Below, piece by piece: positions 18,265 through 27,371 of a stretch of 64,000 bases of DNA. The notes below the pieces were generated by a model. It was given only the letters and a program-made list of their open reading frames with translations, did not search any database and was not told the origin of the DNA. This DNA is from Bryobacterales bacterium (lineage in GTDB: Bacteria; Acidobacteriota; Terriglobia; Bryobacterales; Bryobacteraceae): positions 31,651-95,650 of the forward strand of contig PMUP01000076.1 of NCBI GenBank assembly GCA_003166865.1, given 5' to 3'. How positions within the stretch are numbered: position 1 is the stretch's first letter; each line of letters begins with the position of its first letter. The translations under genes were made by a program, and so were the position numbers.

Positions 18265-18485
18265 GCGCGGCCGAGGCGGACAGGGCCACTGTCACCATGG
18301 CGTTCGTGATCGATGAAGAAGGTGTGCCCGTCAACGTTCAGGTCGAGAAGGCGTCAGATGAGAAGTGGGCGCGTGATGTCACAGCGGCGCTGCGCGAATG
18401 GAAGTTCACTCCTGCCCGCAAGGACGGGGTCCCGGTTTCGGTTCCTTGCACCATGGATTTTGCTCGGGGCGATCGAGCGCCTTAA
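18261..18485 (+). CDS. Small TonB C-terminal-like domain protein
   Basis: 74 residues. The pattern VTMAFVIDEEGVPVNVQVEKASDEKWARDVTAALREWKFTPARKDGVPVSVPCTMDF matches the TonB C-terminal fold found in the TonB-family domain (energy-transducer proteins). It has no membrane anchor or Pro-rich spacer, so it cannot act as a TonB by itself; it may have been the C-terminal module of the coupled hydrolase or a stand-alone domain. GTG 18261 overlaps the upstream stop. Confidence 0.65.
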   Translation: MSAAEADRATVTMAFVIDEEGVPVNVQVEKASDEKWARDVTAALREWKFTPARKDGVPVSVPCTMDFARGDRAP

Positions 18486-18488
18486 ATT

Positions 18489-19535
18489 CTACGCTGACGG
18501 CGCGGCCGGGGCCGGCATCGTCAGAAAAGCCCGCATGGCGTGCCAGAATAGCTGCCGGTTGAGTCCGGAGACCACCGAGTGTGCCAGGCCGGGCAGAATC
18601 ACGAACTGGCGGTCGCCATTGGGAAGTTGCTTGTAGAAGTCGACCAGGTCTTCGACGGTTGCGATGCCGTCGTACTCGCCGCGGATGAGCAGCACGGGAG
18701 CCAGCACTTTCGCTGGATCGACCACCGGCAAGTGCGCAGTCATATCGAGATAGGTGCCGGTGGGAACCTGATCGCCAAACTTCAACTCCTGATCGGCGAC
18801 GAACTCGGCCAGCGCGGGATCGGAAGTGCCAGGCTTATCGCGCGTGAAGATACTGCGGATCATGTTGCGATCGCGCAGGCGGCGATTGTGCGTGCGGTAG
18901 TAGTCGAGCTGCTTGGCTCGCTCGGTGAGGGTGGGCGAGCCTGTGCCTTTATAAGTGAAGGCGGCAAGGACCAGGCGATCGATCCGCTCCGGCCGCGCCA
19001 TCGCATAAGCGCCGGCTCTGAGGCCGCCGGAAGACTCACCGAACATGTGAATCTTCGAGCGGCCGGTCTCGCGCAGCACGACGTCGACGCCGGCCTTGAG
19101 ATCCTCAACGCCGCTCGCGATATCGGAGTTGCTTTCGGTGCGGCTGGATCGGCCGTAATTCTCGTGATCCATGGTCCACACGTCGAACCCATATTGCGCG
19201 AACGTGTTCATGACGGAGTATTCGCCGTGCCCGGGAACCGTGAGATCGAAACTGGGCCGCGAGGAAACCGAGGAGCCATGCACCAGGAAAAGAACCGGGA
19301 GCGCAGCCTGGCTAGCCGGGGTTGGCGCGCCGGCGCGCTTTCGAAACATGTAGAGCGAGACATCGCCCTTTTTGGCCCAGTATTCGCCGCTCCAGATCTT
19401 GGCGGAAGAGTCCGCGCGCGCGGCGGGAGTGGCGGCCTGCGCGCGCGTCAATCCTGCAAGCAGACCAGAACCTAGACCGAGGCCGGCGCCTGCAACGATT
19501 CCGCGACGCGAGGGGGACTGGTTTCGGATAGCCAT
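18489..19535 (-). CDS. Tat-exported alpha/beta hydrolase
   Basis: 348 residues. A Tat signal SRRGIVAGAGLGLGSGLLAGLTRAQA is followed by an alpha/beta-hydrolase: FLVHGSSVSSRPSF with the oxyanion HG, nucleophile elbow GESSGG, and C-terminal LIRGEYDGIA (Asp) and LPGLAHSV (His). Esterase or lipase-like; substrate unknown. Three bases separate its stop from the convergent TonB-like gene. Divergent from the VOC gene with 42 bases between. Confidence 0.85.
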   Translation of the reverse strand: MAIRNQSPSRRGIVAGAGLGLGSGLLAGLTRAQAATPAARADSSAKIWSGEYWAKKGDVSLYMFRKRAGAPTPASQAALPVLFLVHGSSVSSRPSFDLTVPGHGEYSVMNTFAQYGFDVWTMDHENYGRSSRTESNSDIASGVEDLKAGVDVVLRETGRSKIHMFGESSGGLRAGAYAMARPERIDRLVLAAFTYKGTGSPTLTERAKQLDYYRTHNRRLRDRNMIRSIFTRDKPGTSDPALAEFVADQELKFGDQVPTGTYLDMTAHLPVVDPAKVLAPVLLIRGEYDGIATVEDLVDFYKQLPNGDRQFVILPGLAHSVVSGLNRQLFWHAMRAFLTMPAPAAPSA

Positions 19536-19577
19536 ATGGCCAACGAGATTATCACACTGGCGTATACTGCATAAGCG

Positions 19578-20342
19578 ATGACAACCTTCGCGGCGCGGTT
19601 GATGGCCGGATTATTCGGCGCCATGCTTATGTTCGGGCAAACTCCTCCGCCCGATAGCCCGGTGGTTGGCGTCGGGCCGTTCCTGCACATCGTTTCGGAC
19701 CTGGATCAATCGCTGGCGTTTTATCATGACGTCCTGGGACGGGAACTCAGCGGCCCTCCGGGAGAGCACAAGTTCACGGACAATCCGGCGGTGGCGAATT
19801 TGTACGGAGTGCCAGGCCGGCAATTTCGCGCCGCGGTGCTGAAAATTCCTGGATCGGCGATGGGGATTGAACTGGTCCAGTGGGGCGAGGCGCGAAAGCC
19901 GAAGGTCGAACCAATTGCGGGACCGGGCGTCGCTACGTTGTCCCTTCGCCGATCGGACGGCCCGAAATCCCTGCGCGATCCCGACGGATTCCCGGTCGAA
20001 TTGGAGCAGTCGGAAAATCCGGGAGCGGATCTGACCGTCAGTGTCAGCGACATCGGCAAGACGACGGAGCTCTACGGCAGGCTGTTTGGATTGAAATGGG
20101 ACCGAATCCGATTCAAGAAAGTGAAGGCCGGCCATGCCCCCGGCGCGCCGTTTCCTGAGGCTGGCCAGGGAATGCTGCGCGTTTTCGTGCGAGATGTCGA
20201 TGCTCTGACTGCGTCTCTGAAGAATGCAGGATGGTCCGCGATCACCACCGGTGGCGCGCCAGTGACGTTGCCGCAAGGCCAGCGCGTCATCATCTTCCGC
20301 GATCCCAACAATTTTTACTTGCAGCTCATGGAAACACGCTAA
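19578..20342 (+). CDS. Secreted VOC-family (glyoxalase-fold) protein, two modules
   Basis: 254 residues. An N-terminal hydrophobic segment (MTTFAARLMAGLFGAMLMFG) acts as a signal or anchor; two vicinal-oxygen-chelate modules follow: GPFLHIVSDLDQSLAFYHDVLGREL (first) and LTVSVSDIGKTTELYGRLFGLKW (second), ending IIFRDPNNFYLQLMETR. VOC proteins use divalent metal to act on varied substrates. A TATACT hexamer stands nine bases before the ATG, without a ribosome-binding site. The next gene starts one base after its stop. Confidence 0.8.
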   Translation: MTTFAARLMAGLFGAMLMFGQTPPPDSPVVGVGPFLHIVSDLDQSLAFYHDVLGRELSGPPGEHKFTDNPAVANLYGVPGRQFRAAVLKIPGSAMGIELVQWGEARKPKVEPIAGPGVATLSLRRSDGPKSLRDPDGFPVELEQSENPGADLTVSVSDIGKTTELYGRLFGLKWDRIRFKKVKAGHAPGAPFPEAGQGMLRVFVRDVDALTASLKNAGWSAITTGGAPVTLPQGQRVIIFRDPNNFYLQLMETR

Positions 20343-20343
20343 C

Positions 20344-21303
20344 GTGAATCGGAGAAGCTTCCTTCAGGCGGCCAGCGCAGGCATCGCGACTATGGCAAAG
20401 GCGCAATCATCCACCCGGTCCGTTCAGACATCCGTTCTCGATATCGCGTATGAAGAGTCCGGTGATGCGAGCGGGTTTCCGATCGTCCTGCTGCACGGCT
20501 TTCCAGACGACGTCCGCGCGTTCGACGATGTAGCGCCGCCGCTCGCCAAGGCTGGACACCGGGTGCTGGTGCCCTACCTGCGCGGCTACGGGCCCACGCG
20601 ATTCCGTGATCCGGTTGCGCCTCGCATGGCCGAGCAGGCGGCAATCGGACAAGATCTGATTGATTTCGCCGACGCTCTCGGACTCAAGCAAATGGCGGTT
20701 GCCGGGTACGATTGGGGCGGACGCGCGGCAGCCATCGCCGCAGCCCTCCATCCGGAGCGTGTGCGCGCTACGGTGATCATCGGCGGCTACACGATCCAGA
20801 ACGTTTTCGCTCCGCAACAGCCTGCGCCGCCGGAGGTGGAGCGTGAGCTTTGGTACCAGTGGTATTTCAACACCGAGCGCGGGCGAGCGGGACTGGCGGC
20901 CAATCGCCGGAGCCTATGCAAGCTGTTGTGGCAAACGTGGTCGCCCGGCTGGCGCTTCAGCGACGAAACGTACAATCGCACCGCGCCGTCGTTCGACAAT
21001 CCCGATTTCGTGGAGGTGGTGATTCATTCCTACCGCCACCGGAACGGGAACGCGCCGGGTGAAGAACGTTTCTTCGAAACGGAGCGGGATCTGGCAAGGC
21101 GCCCGAAGATTACCGCGCCGTCGATCCTGCTGTATGGCGCGGCCGATCCGCTGGCGCGCCCATCAGCGGATGTGACGCCGGCCGAGCGTGCGGTGTTCCC
21201 AGCACTGGTCGCGCGCCGTGTCGTTCCAGGCGCCGGGCACTTTCTGCCGCGCGAGAAGCCGGAAGCGGTATCGTCGGCGCTATTGGAGTTGCTACGGCGC
21301 TAG
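20344..21303 (+). CDS. Tat-exported alpha/beta hydrolase (epoxide-hydrolase-like)
   Basis: 319 residues with a Tat-like start NRRSFLQAASAGIATMAKAQ. Hydrolase features: VLLHGFPDDVRAFDD, PYLRGYGPTRF, the nucleophile motif AGYDWGGRAA (Asp nucleophile, as in epoxide hydrolases and haloalkane dehalogenases), and VPGAGHFLPREKPEAV with the catalytic His. The Asp nucleophile in GYDWGG argues against an ordinary esterase. GTG start, one base after the VOC gene: co-transcribed. Confidence 0.85.
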   Translation: MNRRSFLQAASAGIATMAKAQSSTRSVQTSVLDIAYEESGDASGFPIVLLHGFPDDVRAFDDVAPPLAKAGHRVLVPYLRGYGPTRFRDPVAPRMAEQAAIGQDLIDFADALGLKQMAVAGYDWGGRAAAIAAALHPERVRATVIIGGYTIQNVFAPQQPAPPEVERELWYQWYFNTERGRAGLAANRRSLCKLLWQTWSPGWRFSDETYNRTAPSFDNPDFVEVVIHSYRHRNGNAPGEERFFETERDLARRPKITAPSILLYGAADPLARPSADVTPAERAVFPALVARRVVPGAGHFLPREKPEAVSSALLELLRR

Positions 21304-21321
21304 CCGCGCTGCGAAGTCACG

Positions 21322-21507
21322 CTAATAAACCGACAAACGGTAATGCCGCCGGCCGCACGAGCGGCAGCGGAATGGACGCAAGAAAATCAACGCCACCAAA
21401 AAGTCGAGGCTGGTTCGACGCCGGGAACGACGCGCGCACGTCCAACGGCATTTGGGGCAAACAACCTGCGCCTGGGCCGCATGATCGCTAAAACCGGCGC
21501 TAATCAT
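21322..21507 (-). CDS. Small zinc-ribbon-like protein
   Basis: 61 residues. The pattern CPKCRWTCARRSRRRTSLDFLVALIFLRPFRCRSCGRRHYRL has two Cys pairs (CPxC and CxxC) separated by a basic stretch and a short hydrophobic helix. I associate such short proteins with acidobacterial genomes. The start is uncertain; the visible frame begins at 21507 and the conserved part near residue 15. No neighbour gives a hint to function. Confidence 0.55.
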   Translation of the reverse strand: MISAGFSDHAAQAQVVCPKCRWTCARRSRRRTSLDFLVALIFLRPFRCRSCGRRHYRLSVY

Positions 21508-21670
21508 AAGTTTGTGCTGAAACGTCCGTGCGCTCTTCCAAACGTCCTGCGGGAAATAACGACGGGGTTAGGAGGAACTTCGGAGCCGCAGACTTACTGA
21601 AGTCAGATGCACCAGACTGCAAAATGTTTCGGTCTGCCACAGGTGCCTAGCTGGCCGTCGCGCGCTGCTC

Positions 21671-22036
21671 TTAGAAAGTTCGTCCGGAAACAGCCGTGAC
21701 TTTCCTTGCAAATCCGACGCTCGATCCATCCTTCGCTGGATAGGCGTCGACGCTCACGTGGTCACCGCGCCTGTAGGTGTCAATCTTCCAGCCGTTCATC
21801 ATTTGCTGGTTCGGACTGCCCATGTACAGCTCCCAAGTCACCCTCTTGCTGTCGTCTTTGACTTCAACATAGAGCCGCACATGGGGATTGCTCCAGTCCA
21901 TTTTTGTGACGGCACCTGTTAGGGTGATGGTTTGTTTCGTGTCAAACTGCGAATCCAACGCATGATGCGCGAGCACCGCCGCCGGCACCAACAACAAACT
22001 GACGCCCGCAATCAAAACAGCTCGATTGGACCTCAT
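21671..22036 (-). CDS. Secreted DUF6152 family protein (second copy)
   Basis: 121 residues. Signal peptide (AVLIAGVSLLLVPAAVLA), mature start HHALDSQFDTKQTITLTGAVTKMDWSNPHVRLYVEV and a C-terminal beta part. It matches the family pattern of the protein at 5104-5538 (HHA, WxNPH). ATG at 22036 has GGGAGGTATCGCG upstream, so the longer frame is rejected. Stand-alone gene. Confidence 0.85.
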   Translation of the reverse strand: MRSNRAVLIAGVSLLLVPAAVLAHHALDSQFDTKQTITLTGAVTKMDWSNPHVRLYVEVKDDSKRVTWELYMGSPNQQMMNGWKIDTYRRGDHVSVDAYPAKDGSSVGFARKVTAVSGRTF

Positions 22037-22137
22037 CGCGATACCTCCCGGGCTGCCTAGCACTGTACTCGACTGGTTCAACCAGGTCAAGGCCATGATC
22101 GAGGCCCGCTGGCGTCGCGTCGCGCCCGTGTTAAGAG

Positions 22138-22329
22138 CTAGATCGCCCTGGCTTCAAACTGGCGCACCTCGTCATTCTCCACGCTGTAGCGCACCTCGAT
22201 CGGATGGCAGCACACTTCGCAATCCTCGATGTAAGTCTGTCGCTTCACCGAGGCGTCCAGCACCATCGATATCCGTTCCGAGCAGTATGGGCAAGCGAAG
22301 AAGTACTCCACTCCGCCCAGGATAGACAA
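22138..22329 (-). CDS. CPXCG motif-containing cysteine-rich protein
   Basis: 63 residues. FACPYCSERISMVLDASVKRQTYIEDCEVCCHPIEVRY is characteristic: a CPYC pair and a DCEVCC pair that probably bind zinc. Small cytosolic family without known function. Start uncertain: TTG at 22329 has no ribosome-binding site, and a GTG at 22311 would begin the protein as relatives do (VEYFFACPYC). Confidence 0.75.
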   Translation of the reverse strand: MSILGGVEYFFACPYCSERISMVLDASVKRQTYIEDCEVCCHPIEVRYSVENDEVRQFEARAI

Positions 22330-22368
22330 TTTAGCGCGTTTGTTTCTGCTTACTGGCGGCCTGGAGCC

Positions 22369-22662
22369 TTAGCGCCAATGCCCTTCGACCAGCACATATC
22401 CACCATGCCGGTGGGCCCACCGATGCGCAACCCAATGAGCGTGGGGACGCGGGGGCAATTCCCATCTTCCGGGAGCCCAAGCATACGCAGCTCCGTCCCA
22501 GCGGTGATAACCGGTTATCCAGACATAGCCGGGACCTGGTGTTGCCACGCGCGTCTCAACCACCGGATGTGGCGGCTTCACTCGAACCACAACCTCCTGG
22601 CCGAACGCGCCGAAGGTCAAAAAACTTGCGAAAACAACTCCGATCAATCGCTTCTTTAGCAT
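22369..22662 (-). CDS. Secreted YXWGXW/WXXGXW-repeat protein
   Basis: 97 residues. Signal peptide (LKKRLIGVVFASFLTFGAFGQ) then Trp/His/Pro-rich sequence with the repeated pattern VWITGYHRWDGAAYAWAPGRWELPP and GYVLVEGHWR typical of WXXGXW-repeat proteins. Exported; possibly envelope-associated. Function unknown. Confidence 0.75.
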   Translation of the reverse strand: MLKKRLIGVVFASFLTFGAFGQEVVVRVKPPHPVVETRVATPGPGYVWITGYHRWDGAAYAWAPGRWELPPRPHAHWVAHRWAHRHGGYVLVEGHWR

Positions 22663-22801
22663 CGAAAACTGCTCCTTTCCTCGAAACCCAGAGACGAGAT
22701 GAAACTTCCGCAGCTATGTTCGCCCGACTGGGCCGCTGCGTTAAAGATCGTTCGGAGGGCCAGAAAACTTCAATGGCACCCTCTTTTGCGAATCGGCGAG
22801 T

Positions 22802-23236
22802 TTAATATCCGTACGGCACAGCGCAACCCGGATAGTATTGCCACACGCCGTTGGCATCGTAGAATCCGGCGGGATTGCAGACCGGAGCGGCATATCCGTA
22901 AGGCGCGTAAACGCCGACACCGAATCCAAAACCGGGGCCATAATATCCTCGGCCACCGTAATACCCGCGACCGCCGTAAAATGCGCGGCCTCCGCTAAAG
23001 GCGCGCCCGCCATTAAACCCACGCGCGGGTGCGGAGAATGCACGGCCTCCGCCGGAGTTTCCGCGGCTCGGTGCGGCAAAGGAGTGTCCCCCGCCACCAT
23101 GTCCGCCACTGAATCCTCCATGGCCACCTCCGCGAGCAGCCGCGAGCGCCGACACCGGACTGAAGGCCGCCATCGCAACCACCAGAGCAACCGGAGCGAG
23201 CGTTGTCCTAACCATATTCAGAAATCTGCTTTTCAT
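22802..23236 (-). CDS. Secreted glycine-rich protein
   Basis: 144 residues. Signal peptide (MVRTTLAPVALVVAMAAFSPVSALA), then a low-complexity Gly/His/Arg/Tyr stretch with the repeat GGRGYY and a C-terminal block APVCNPAGFYDANGVWQYYPGC with a Cys pair that could form a disulfide. ATG at 23236 follows GGAGG. Envelope or extracellular; function unknown. Confidence 0.7.
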   Translation of the reverse strand: MKSRFLNMVRTTLAPVALVVAMAAFSPVSALAAARGGGHGGFSGGHGGGGHSFAAPSRGNSGGGRAFSAPARGFNGGRAFSGGRAFYGGRGYYGGRGYYGPGFGFGVGVYAPYGYAAPVCNPAGFYDANGVWQYYPGCAVPYGY

Positions 23237-23385
23237 AACCACCTCCAAACTACGCCTCCCTAAAAGGCATGCCGGTGGCCATTGCTATGCTCTTGAAAAC
23301 GTTGAATGGTTGAGAAAGACGGCGCGTTGAAAAGCACCACAATGGTGAGATGGAACCACCACCATCGCCCGGTCGAAGTGAGCTG

Positions 23386-23790
23386 TCAACGGAACGCCAG
23401 ACGAGGCCGGGTACACCAAAGTAGCCACCAGACCAGGAGCAGTTGCACGGGTAAGCGCCCCCACCTGAGGACAGGCGCAATAGAAGCCGCGCCGGCATCG
23501 ATTGGATTTGTGGCCATATAGATGTTGGCCGGGAAGACCGCGATTAGCAGCGCCACCAGCCCCCATGCCGCTGCCCGACGTGTCCGAGGGACAAGTAGCC
23601 CGAGACCTCCCAGGATTTCAAAACCGCCGCTGAGACGCACCATCGCCACATGCCACGGAATATAGGGAGGCATGATTCTTAGATAGGCGTCGGGTTTGAT
23701 GAAATGCAGCGCTCCGGCGACAACGTAAAAGACCGCGGCAAACAATACTCCGATGCTCTGCGCCGTGGACGGGCTTTTCAGAAGGGCCAC
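23386..23790 (-). CDS. DoxX family membrane protein
   Basis: 134 residues, four membrane helices (SIGVLFAAVFYVVAGALHF; MVRLSGGFEILGGLGLLVP; AAAWGLVALLIAVFPANIYM; LPVQLLLVWWLLW). The family pattern GALHFIKPD, GGFEILGGLGLLVP and PANIYMA matches DoxX-like proteins, which are quinone- or redox-linked in other bacteria. GTG start at 23790 lies five bases after a TACGAT hexamer and has no ribosome-binding site. Confidence 0.8.
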   Translation of the reverse strand: MALLKSPSTAQSIGVLFAAVFYVVAGALHFIKPDAYLRIMPPYIPWHVAMVRLSGGFEILGGLGLLVPRTRRAAAWGLVALLIAVFPANIYMATNPIDAGAASIAPVLRWGRLPVQLLLVWWLLWCTRPRLAFR

Positions 23791-24146
23791 GGCTGATCGT
23801 AGCAGACTGACATCGGTCGCCGCGCTCGCCTGCCCTTGATAGTCGTCGAGCAGGAGACGATCCTGGCGATCCTGACTGCGAACCGCAAGGGGATGCCGCC
23901 CGCAGTCAGTCCCAGCCGCCGCCTCGTTTCAGGGAAGCGGATTCTGTCCCTGGGGGCCCATCTCAACGGAGTCCCGCATAACGTCGAAGCCGTATCGCAG
24001 CAGTTCCATTTCGTAGGTTGCGAGTCCAACTTGCCAGAGCCCGACGCCGGCTCGGTGCATAGCCCAATGTCAGGTTAGTGCGTTTCCCAGGACTTGGCCC
24101 TCGAACCCTCTAAAACAGTGCATACGGTAAGATTGTTCAAACCGCC
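23791..24146. other. Intergenic region between DoxX and a kinase gene
   Basis: 356 bases between divergent genes. Frames are open on both strands (23836-24078 plus, 23778-24029 minus) but neither resembles a protein I know, and they overlap each other. The region must hold both promoters. No repeat or strong dyad noticed. Confidence 0.5.
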
Positions 24147-26792
24147 ATGCCCCTATCCGCAGGCACGCGTTTGGGACCTTACGAAATCCTCGCACCCATC
24201 GGCGCGGGCGGTATGGGCGAAGTGTATCGCGCCAAAGACACTAAGCTGAAGCGCGAGGTGGCCTTGAAAGTATTACCCGAGCTATTCGCTCAAGACCCTG
24301 ATCGCATGGCCCGCTTCCAGCGCGAAGCACACCTGTTGGCCTCGCTGAACCACCCGCATATCGGAGCGATTTACGGCTTTGAGGAAAGCGGCAGCATGCG
24401 TGCCCTGGTGATGGAGCTGGTGGAGGGGCCGACGCTCGCCGAACGTATTCGCAGCGGTCCCATTCCTCCCGGCGAGGCGTTCCCTCTGGCTCAGCAGATC
24501 GCTGAAGCTCTCGAATACGCCCACGACCGCGGAGTCATTCACCGCGATCTCAAGCCGGCCAACATCAAAATCAGCGCGCAGGGCCAAGCGAAAGTCCTCG
24601 ATTTCGGCCTGGCCAAGGCGCTGGAAGGCGATTCGGTCACTACCTCCGTCGAAGACTCCCCCACCCTCACTCAGGCCGCCACGCGCGCAGGGGTCGTCCT
24701 CGGCACGGCTGCCTACATGTCTCCCGAGCAAGCCAAAGGAAAGCCGGTGGATCGCCGTGCGGACATTTGGGCCTTCGGCGTGGTGCTTTATGAAATGCTC
24801 ACCGGCAAGCAGCTTTATACCGGCGAGACCGGGGCGGATATCCTGGCCTCGGTGATGAAGGACCAGCTCTCACTCGACCGTCTTCCCTCCGACACGCCGC
24901 CCGCTGTTCGGAATCTTATCGCCCGCTGCCTGGAGCGCGACGTACGCCGCCGCCTCTCACATATCGGCGAGGCTCGCATCATCCTGGAAGATCCGCTCTC
25001 CACGTCGCCGGCGACCGCCACATCCCCGCCTCCCAGCCGTCCTGTCGCGTGGATGGCTTTGTCCGGCTTCTTGTTGGCGGCTCTCGCAGTCCTCGCATTT
25101 GTGCATTTCCGCCGTGCCCCCGAAGAAACGCGCGTTCTCAAATTCACCTTGGGACTTCCGGGGAACGCGATCCTCGGCAGCTACAGCCCGCCGGCAGTTT
25201 CGCCCGATGGACGCCGCGTTGCCTTCGTCGCGGCGGCGAACGGCGGGCAGGCGCTTTGGGTGCGCGACTTGGATTCGCTGGCGTCCCGGCCATTGCCCGG
25301 AACAGACGGAGCGTTCGCGCCATTCTGGTCGCCGGATAGCCGCAACATCGCGTTCTTTGCGCTCGGAAAACTCAAGAAGGTCGATGCAGGGACCGTTATA
25401 CCCGGCCCGGTGCTGTCTCTGTGCGACAGTCCCGGCGCTATCCCTTGGTCCGGGACGTGGAGTAAGAGCGACGTAATTCTGTTTTCGACCGGTGTCGAGC
25501 TTTTCCGTGTTCCTGCTGCGGGCGGAAATGCAAGCCCCGTGACCAAACCTGACCGGGCTTCCGGAGAGGACGCTCTTCGCTTCCCCTGGTTCCTGCCGGA
25601 TGGCCGCCACTTTCTGTACACGGCCAGGAACACGCACCCCGAAAAGAATGAAATCTATGTTGGGGACCTGGACTCGAAGAGCCGGCGGCCGGTGGTGGCC
25701 GCGATCTCCAACGCTGTTTATTCTCCGCCCGGATACCTGCTATTTCTCCGCGAGGGAACGCTCATGGCCCAGCGTTTTGATGCAGGCAAGCTGGACACCA
25801 TTGGCGATCCCATCCCGATCGCGGAGCAAGTCGTTAACTACGGTGTCGCAGTTGACGGACTCTTCTCCTCCTCTCAAAATGGCGTCCTGGTCTACGCGTC
25901 GGGCGGGAACGGCCGTTTACAGCTTGGCTTCTTCGATCGATCCGGAAAATTGGTGAGCATGGTCGGTGCGCCGGGCGTCATCCAATGGCCCACGGTCTCG
26001 GCAGACGGCAATTCCGTAGCGATCGATCGTCTCGATCCACAGACCGGACTCGTCGACATCTGGATTCACGATCTGAAGCGCGGCACTGAGCGCCGACTCA
26101 CTTTCAATTCCAAGGACAACGATTCTCCAATCTGGTCTCCGGATGACAGCCACATCGCTTTCCGGTCCACCCGCGACGGAGGTCATTCTCTATATCAAAA
26201 GGCCACCAGCGGCGCTGCTCAAGATGAGCTTCTTGATAAATCAGCGTCTCCGGATATAACTGTGAACGATTGGTCCCGAGACGGCCGGTATATCTTCGAG
26301 ACCATAACCGATCCCAAAAGGAGAGGTGACGTGTGGGTGTTGCCCCTCTTTGGCGATCGCAAGCCGTTCCCCTATCTGCAAGGCGAGTACGACGAAGATT
26401 TCCCCAGGCTGTCGCCCAACGGCCGCTGGCTGGCTTATCACTCGGATGAAACCAACCGCTATGAAATCTACGTCCAGGGATTTCCCAATCACGCGGGGAA
26501 ATGGCAGGTTTCCACCAACGGCGGCTACACTCCGGTCTGGAGTCGGGACGGAAAGGAGCTCTTCTACGTCGCGGCCGATCAAAAGCTGATGGCGTTGGAC
26601 GTGAAAGACGGGGCTGAATTCGAGGCCGGCGTGCCGAAACCCCTCTTCCAACCGCGTATCGGCCCCGACCCTACCGGCTCCCCTTGGTTTGACGTCAGCA
26701 AGGACGGGCTCTTTCTCATACCCTCCCCGGTGGAGCAGGCTTCCACGTTGATGACCGTGGTGGTTAACTGGACCGCTGGGTTGAAGAAATGA
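24147..26792 (+). CDS. Transmembrane Ser/Thr protein kinase with PD40/TolB-like repeats
   Basis: 881 residues. N-terminal Hanks-type kinase (about 10-285): glycine loop [13 protein letters not shown], Lys41 in ALKVL, catalytic HRDLKPANIK with Asp134, and DFG at 152-154, so it should be active. One membrane segment near 300-320 (WMALSGFLLAALAVLAFVHF). The C-terminal extracytoplasmic part has WD40-like PD40 blades (AVSPDGRRVAFVA, FWSPDSRNIAFFA, LSPNGRWLAYHSD) forming a beta-propeller, presumably a sensor. This architecture is typical of Acidobacteriota. Stand-alone gene. Confidence 0.93.
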   Translation: MPLSAGTRLGPYEILAPIGAGGMGEVYRAKDTKLKREVALKVLPELFAQDPDRMARFQREAHLLASLNHPHIGAIYGFEESGSMRALVMELVEGPTLAERIRSGPIPPGEAFPLAQQIAEALEYAHDRGVIHRDLKPANIKISAQGQAKVLDFGLAKALEGDSVTTSVEDSPTLTQAATRAGVVLGTAAYMSPEQAKGKPVDRRADIWAFGVVLYEMLTGKQLYTGETGADILASVMKDQLSLDRLPSDTPPAVRNLIARCLERDVRRRLSHIGEARIILEDPLSTSPATATSPPPSRPVAWMALSGFLLAALAVLAFVHFRRAPEETRVLKFTLGLPGNAILGSYSPPAVSPDGRRVAFVAAANGGQALWVRDLDSLASRPLPGTDGAFAPFWSPDSRNIAFFALGKLKKVDAGTVIPGPVLSLCDSPGAIPWSGTWSKSDVILFSTGVELFRVPAAGGNASPVTKPDRASGEDALRFPWFLPDGRHFLYTARNTHPEKNEIYVGDLDSKSRRPVVAAISNAVYSPPGYLLFLREGTLMAQRFDAGKLDTIGDPIPIAEQVVNYGVAVDGLFSSSQNGVLVYASGGNGRLQLGFFDRSGKLVSMVGAPGVIQWPTVSADGNSVAIDRLDPQTGLVDIWIHDLKRGTERRLTFNSKDNDSPIWSPDDSHIAFRSTRDGGHSLYQKATSGAAQDELLDKSASPDITVNDWSRDGRYIFETITDPKRRGDVWVLPLFGDRKPFPYLQGEYDEDFPRLSPNGRWLAYHSDETNRYEIYVQGFPNHAGKWQVSTNGGYTPVWSRDGKELFYVAADQKLMALDVKDGAEFEAGVPKPLFQPRIGPDPTGSPWFDVSKDGLFLIPSPVEQASTLMTVVVNWTAGLKK

Positions 26793-26941
26793 ACGCGGGA
26801 ACTTAGCTCGGTCTTCCCAGGTCCTGGATTGTCCTCAATACGGAAAGTGAGAATCCAGCCGGGACCTCTCAAAGGAAGGATAGTGCGTTAACCAGGCAGA
26901 ATCTGACGTGCAGCGGTCCCAAAAGCAGCGTCTGCAGGCGC

Positions 26942-27313
26942 TCAAGCAGCGTGGATGTCTACAATGCGGGACGTGATGACGACTTGGTGCACGGGGTGCT
27001 CGAATTCGAGATGCATGCCGCGGCCGAGATAATGGTTCATGATCATCGAACCGCCCCACGTGGAACCATGGATTCGCACTTCAACCGGACTAGGGCAGAA
27101 CTCCGGGTGGCCGCAGCTTAGTACCTGGCCCCACGCCTTATGGACGATGGTGTAGATGTGGTTCTTAGTCTGCACCTCGAGAACGGTGCCTGGTGGCACG
27201 TCATATAGGTCGACACCGCCTTCGATCTCCGACTGCACCACGTTGCGGTTGATCGCGTCACTCAAGTTCGGGTGCGGAAAGGACGGCTTTTCGGTGTCCA
27301 CAAGGGCTCTCAT
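26942..27313 (-). CDS. Conserved protein of unknown function
   Basis: 123 residues, no signal peptide or membrane segment. A beta-rich protein: DLYDVPPGTVLEVQTKNHIYTIVHKAWGQVLSCGHPEFCPSPVEVRIHGSTWGGSMIMNHYLGRGMHLEF; the motif HGSTWGGS followed by GRGMHLEF and a pair of Cys (CGHPEFCPSP) suggests a conserved family in Acidobacteriota, function unknown to me. TATCAT ends five bases before the ATG. Confidence 0.65.
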   Translation of the reverse strand: MRALVDTEKPSFPHPNLSDAINRNVVQSEIEGGVDLYDVPPGTVLEVQTKNHIYTIVHKAWGQVLSCGHPEFCPSPVEVRIHGSTWGGSMIMNHYLGRGMHLEFEHPVHQVVITSRIVDIHAA

Positions 27314-27371
27314 AGAAGATGATATGCCACCGGGCGGCGCGCGTGATTCAGGACTTAGGCGACGGCATTGC

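Noticed and set aside
22850..23100. Low-complexity GC-rich repeats
   Set aside because: They encode the Gly-rich part of a secreted protein with signal peptide and ribosome-binding site.
23836..24078. 80-residue plus-strand frame upstream of the kinase gene
   Set aside because: No similarity to known proteins; overlapped by an equally open minus-strand frame.
26819..26868. Imperfect inverted repeat after the kinase gene at 24147-26792
   Set aside because: Arms AGGTCC/GGGACCT and GGATT/AATCC are separated by interruptions and a long loop with no T-run; not strong enough to call a terminator.
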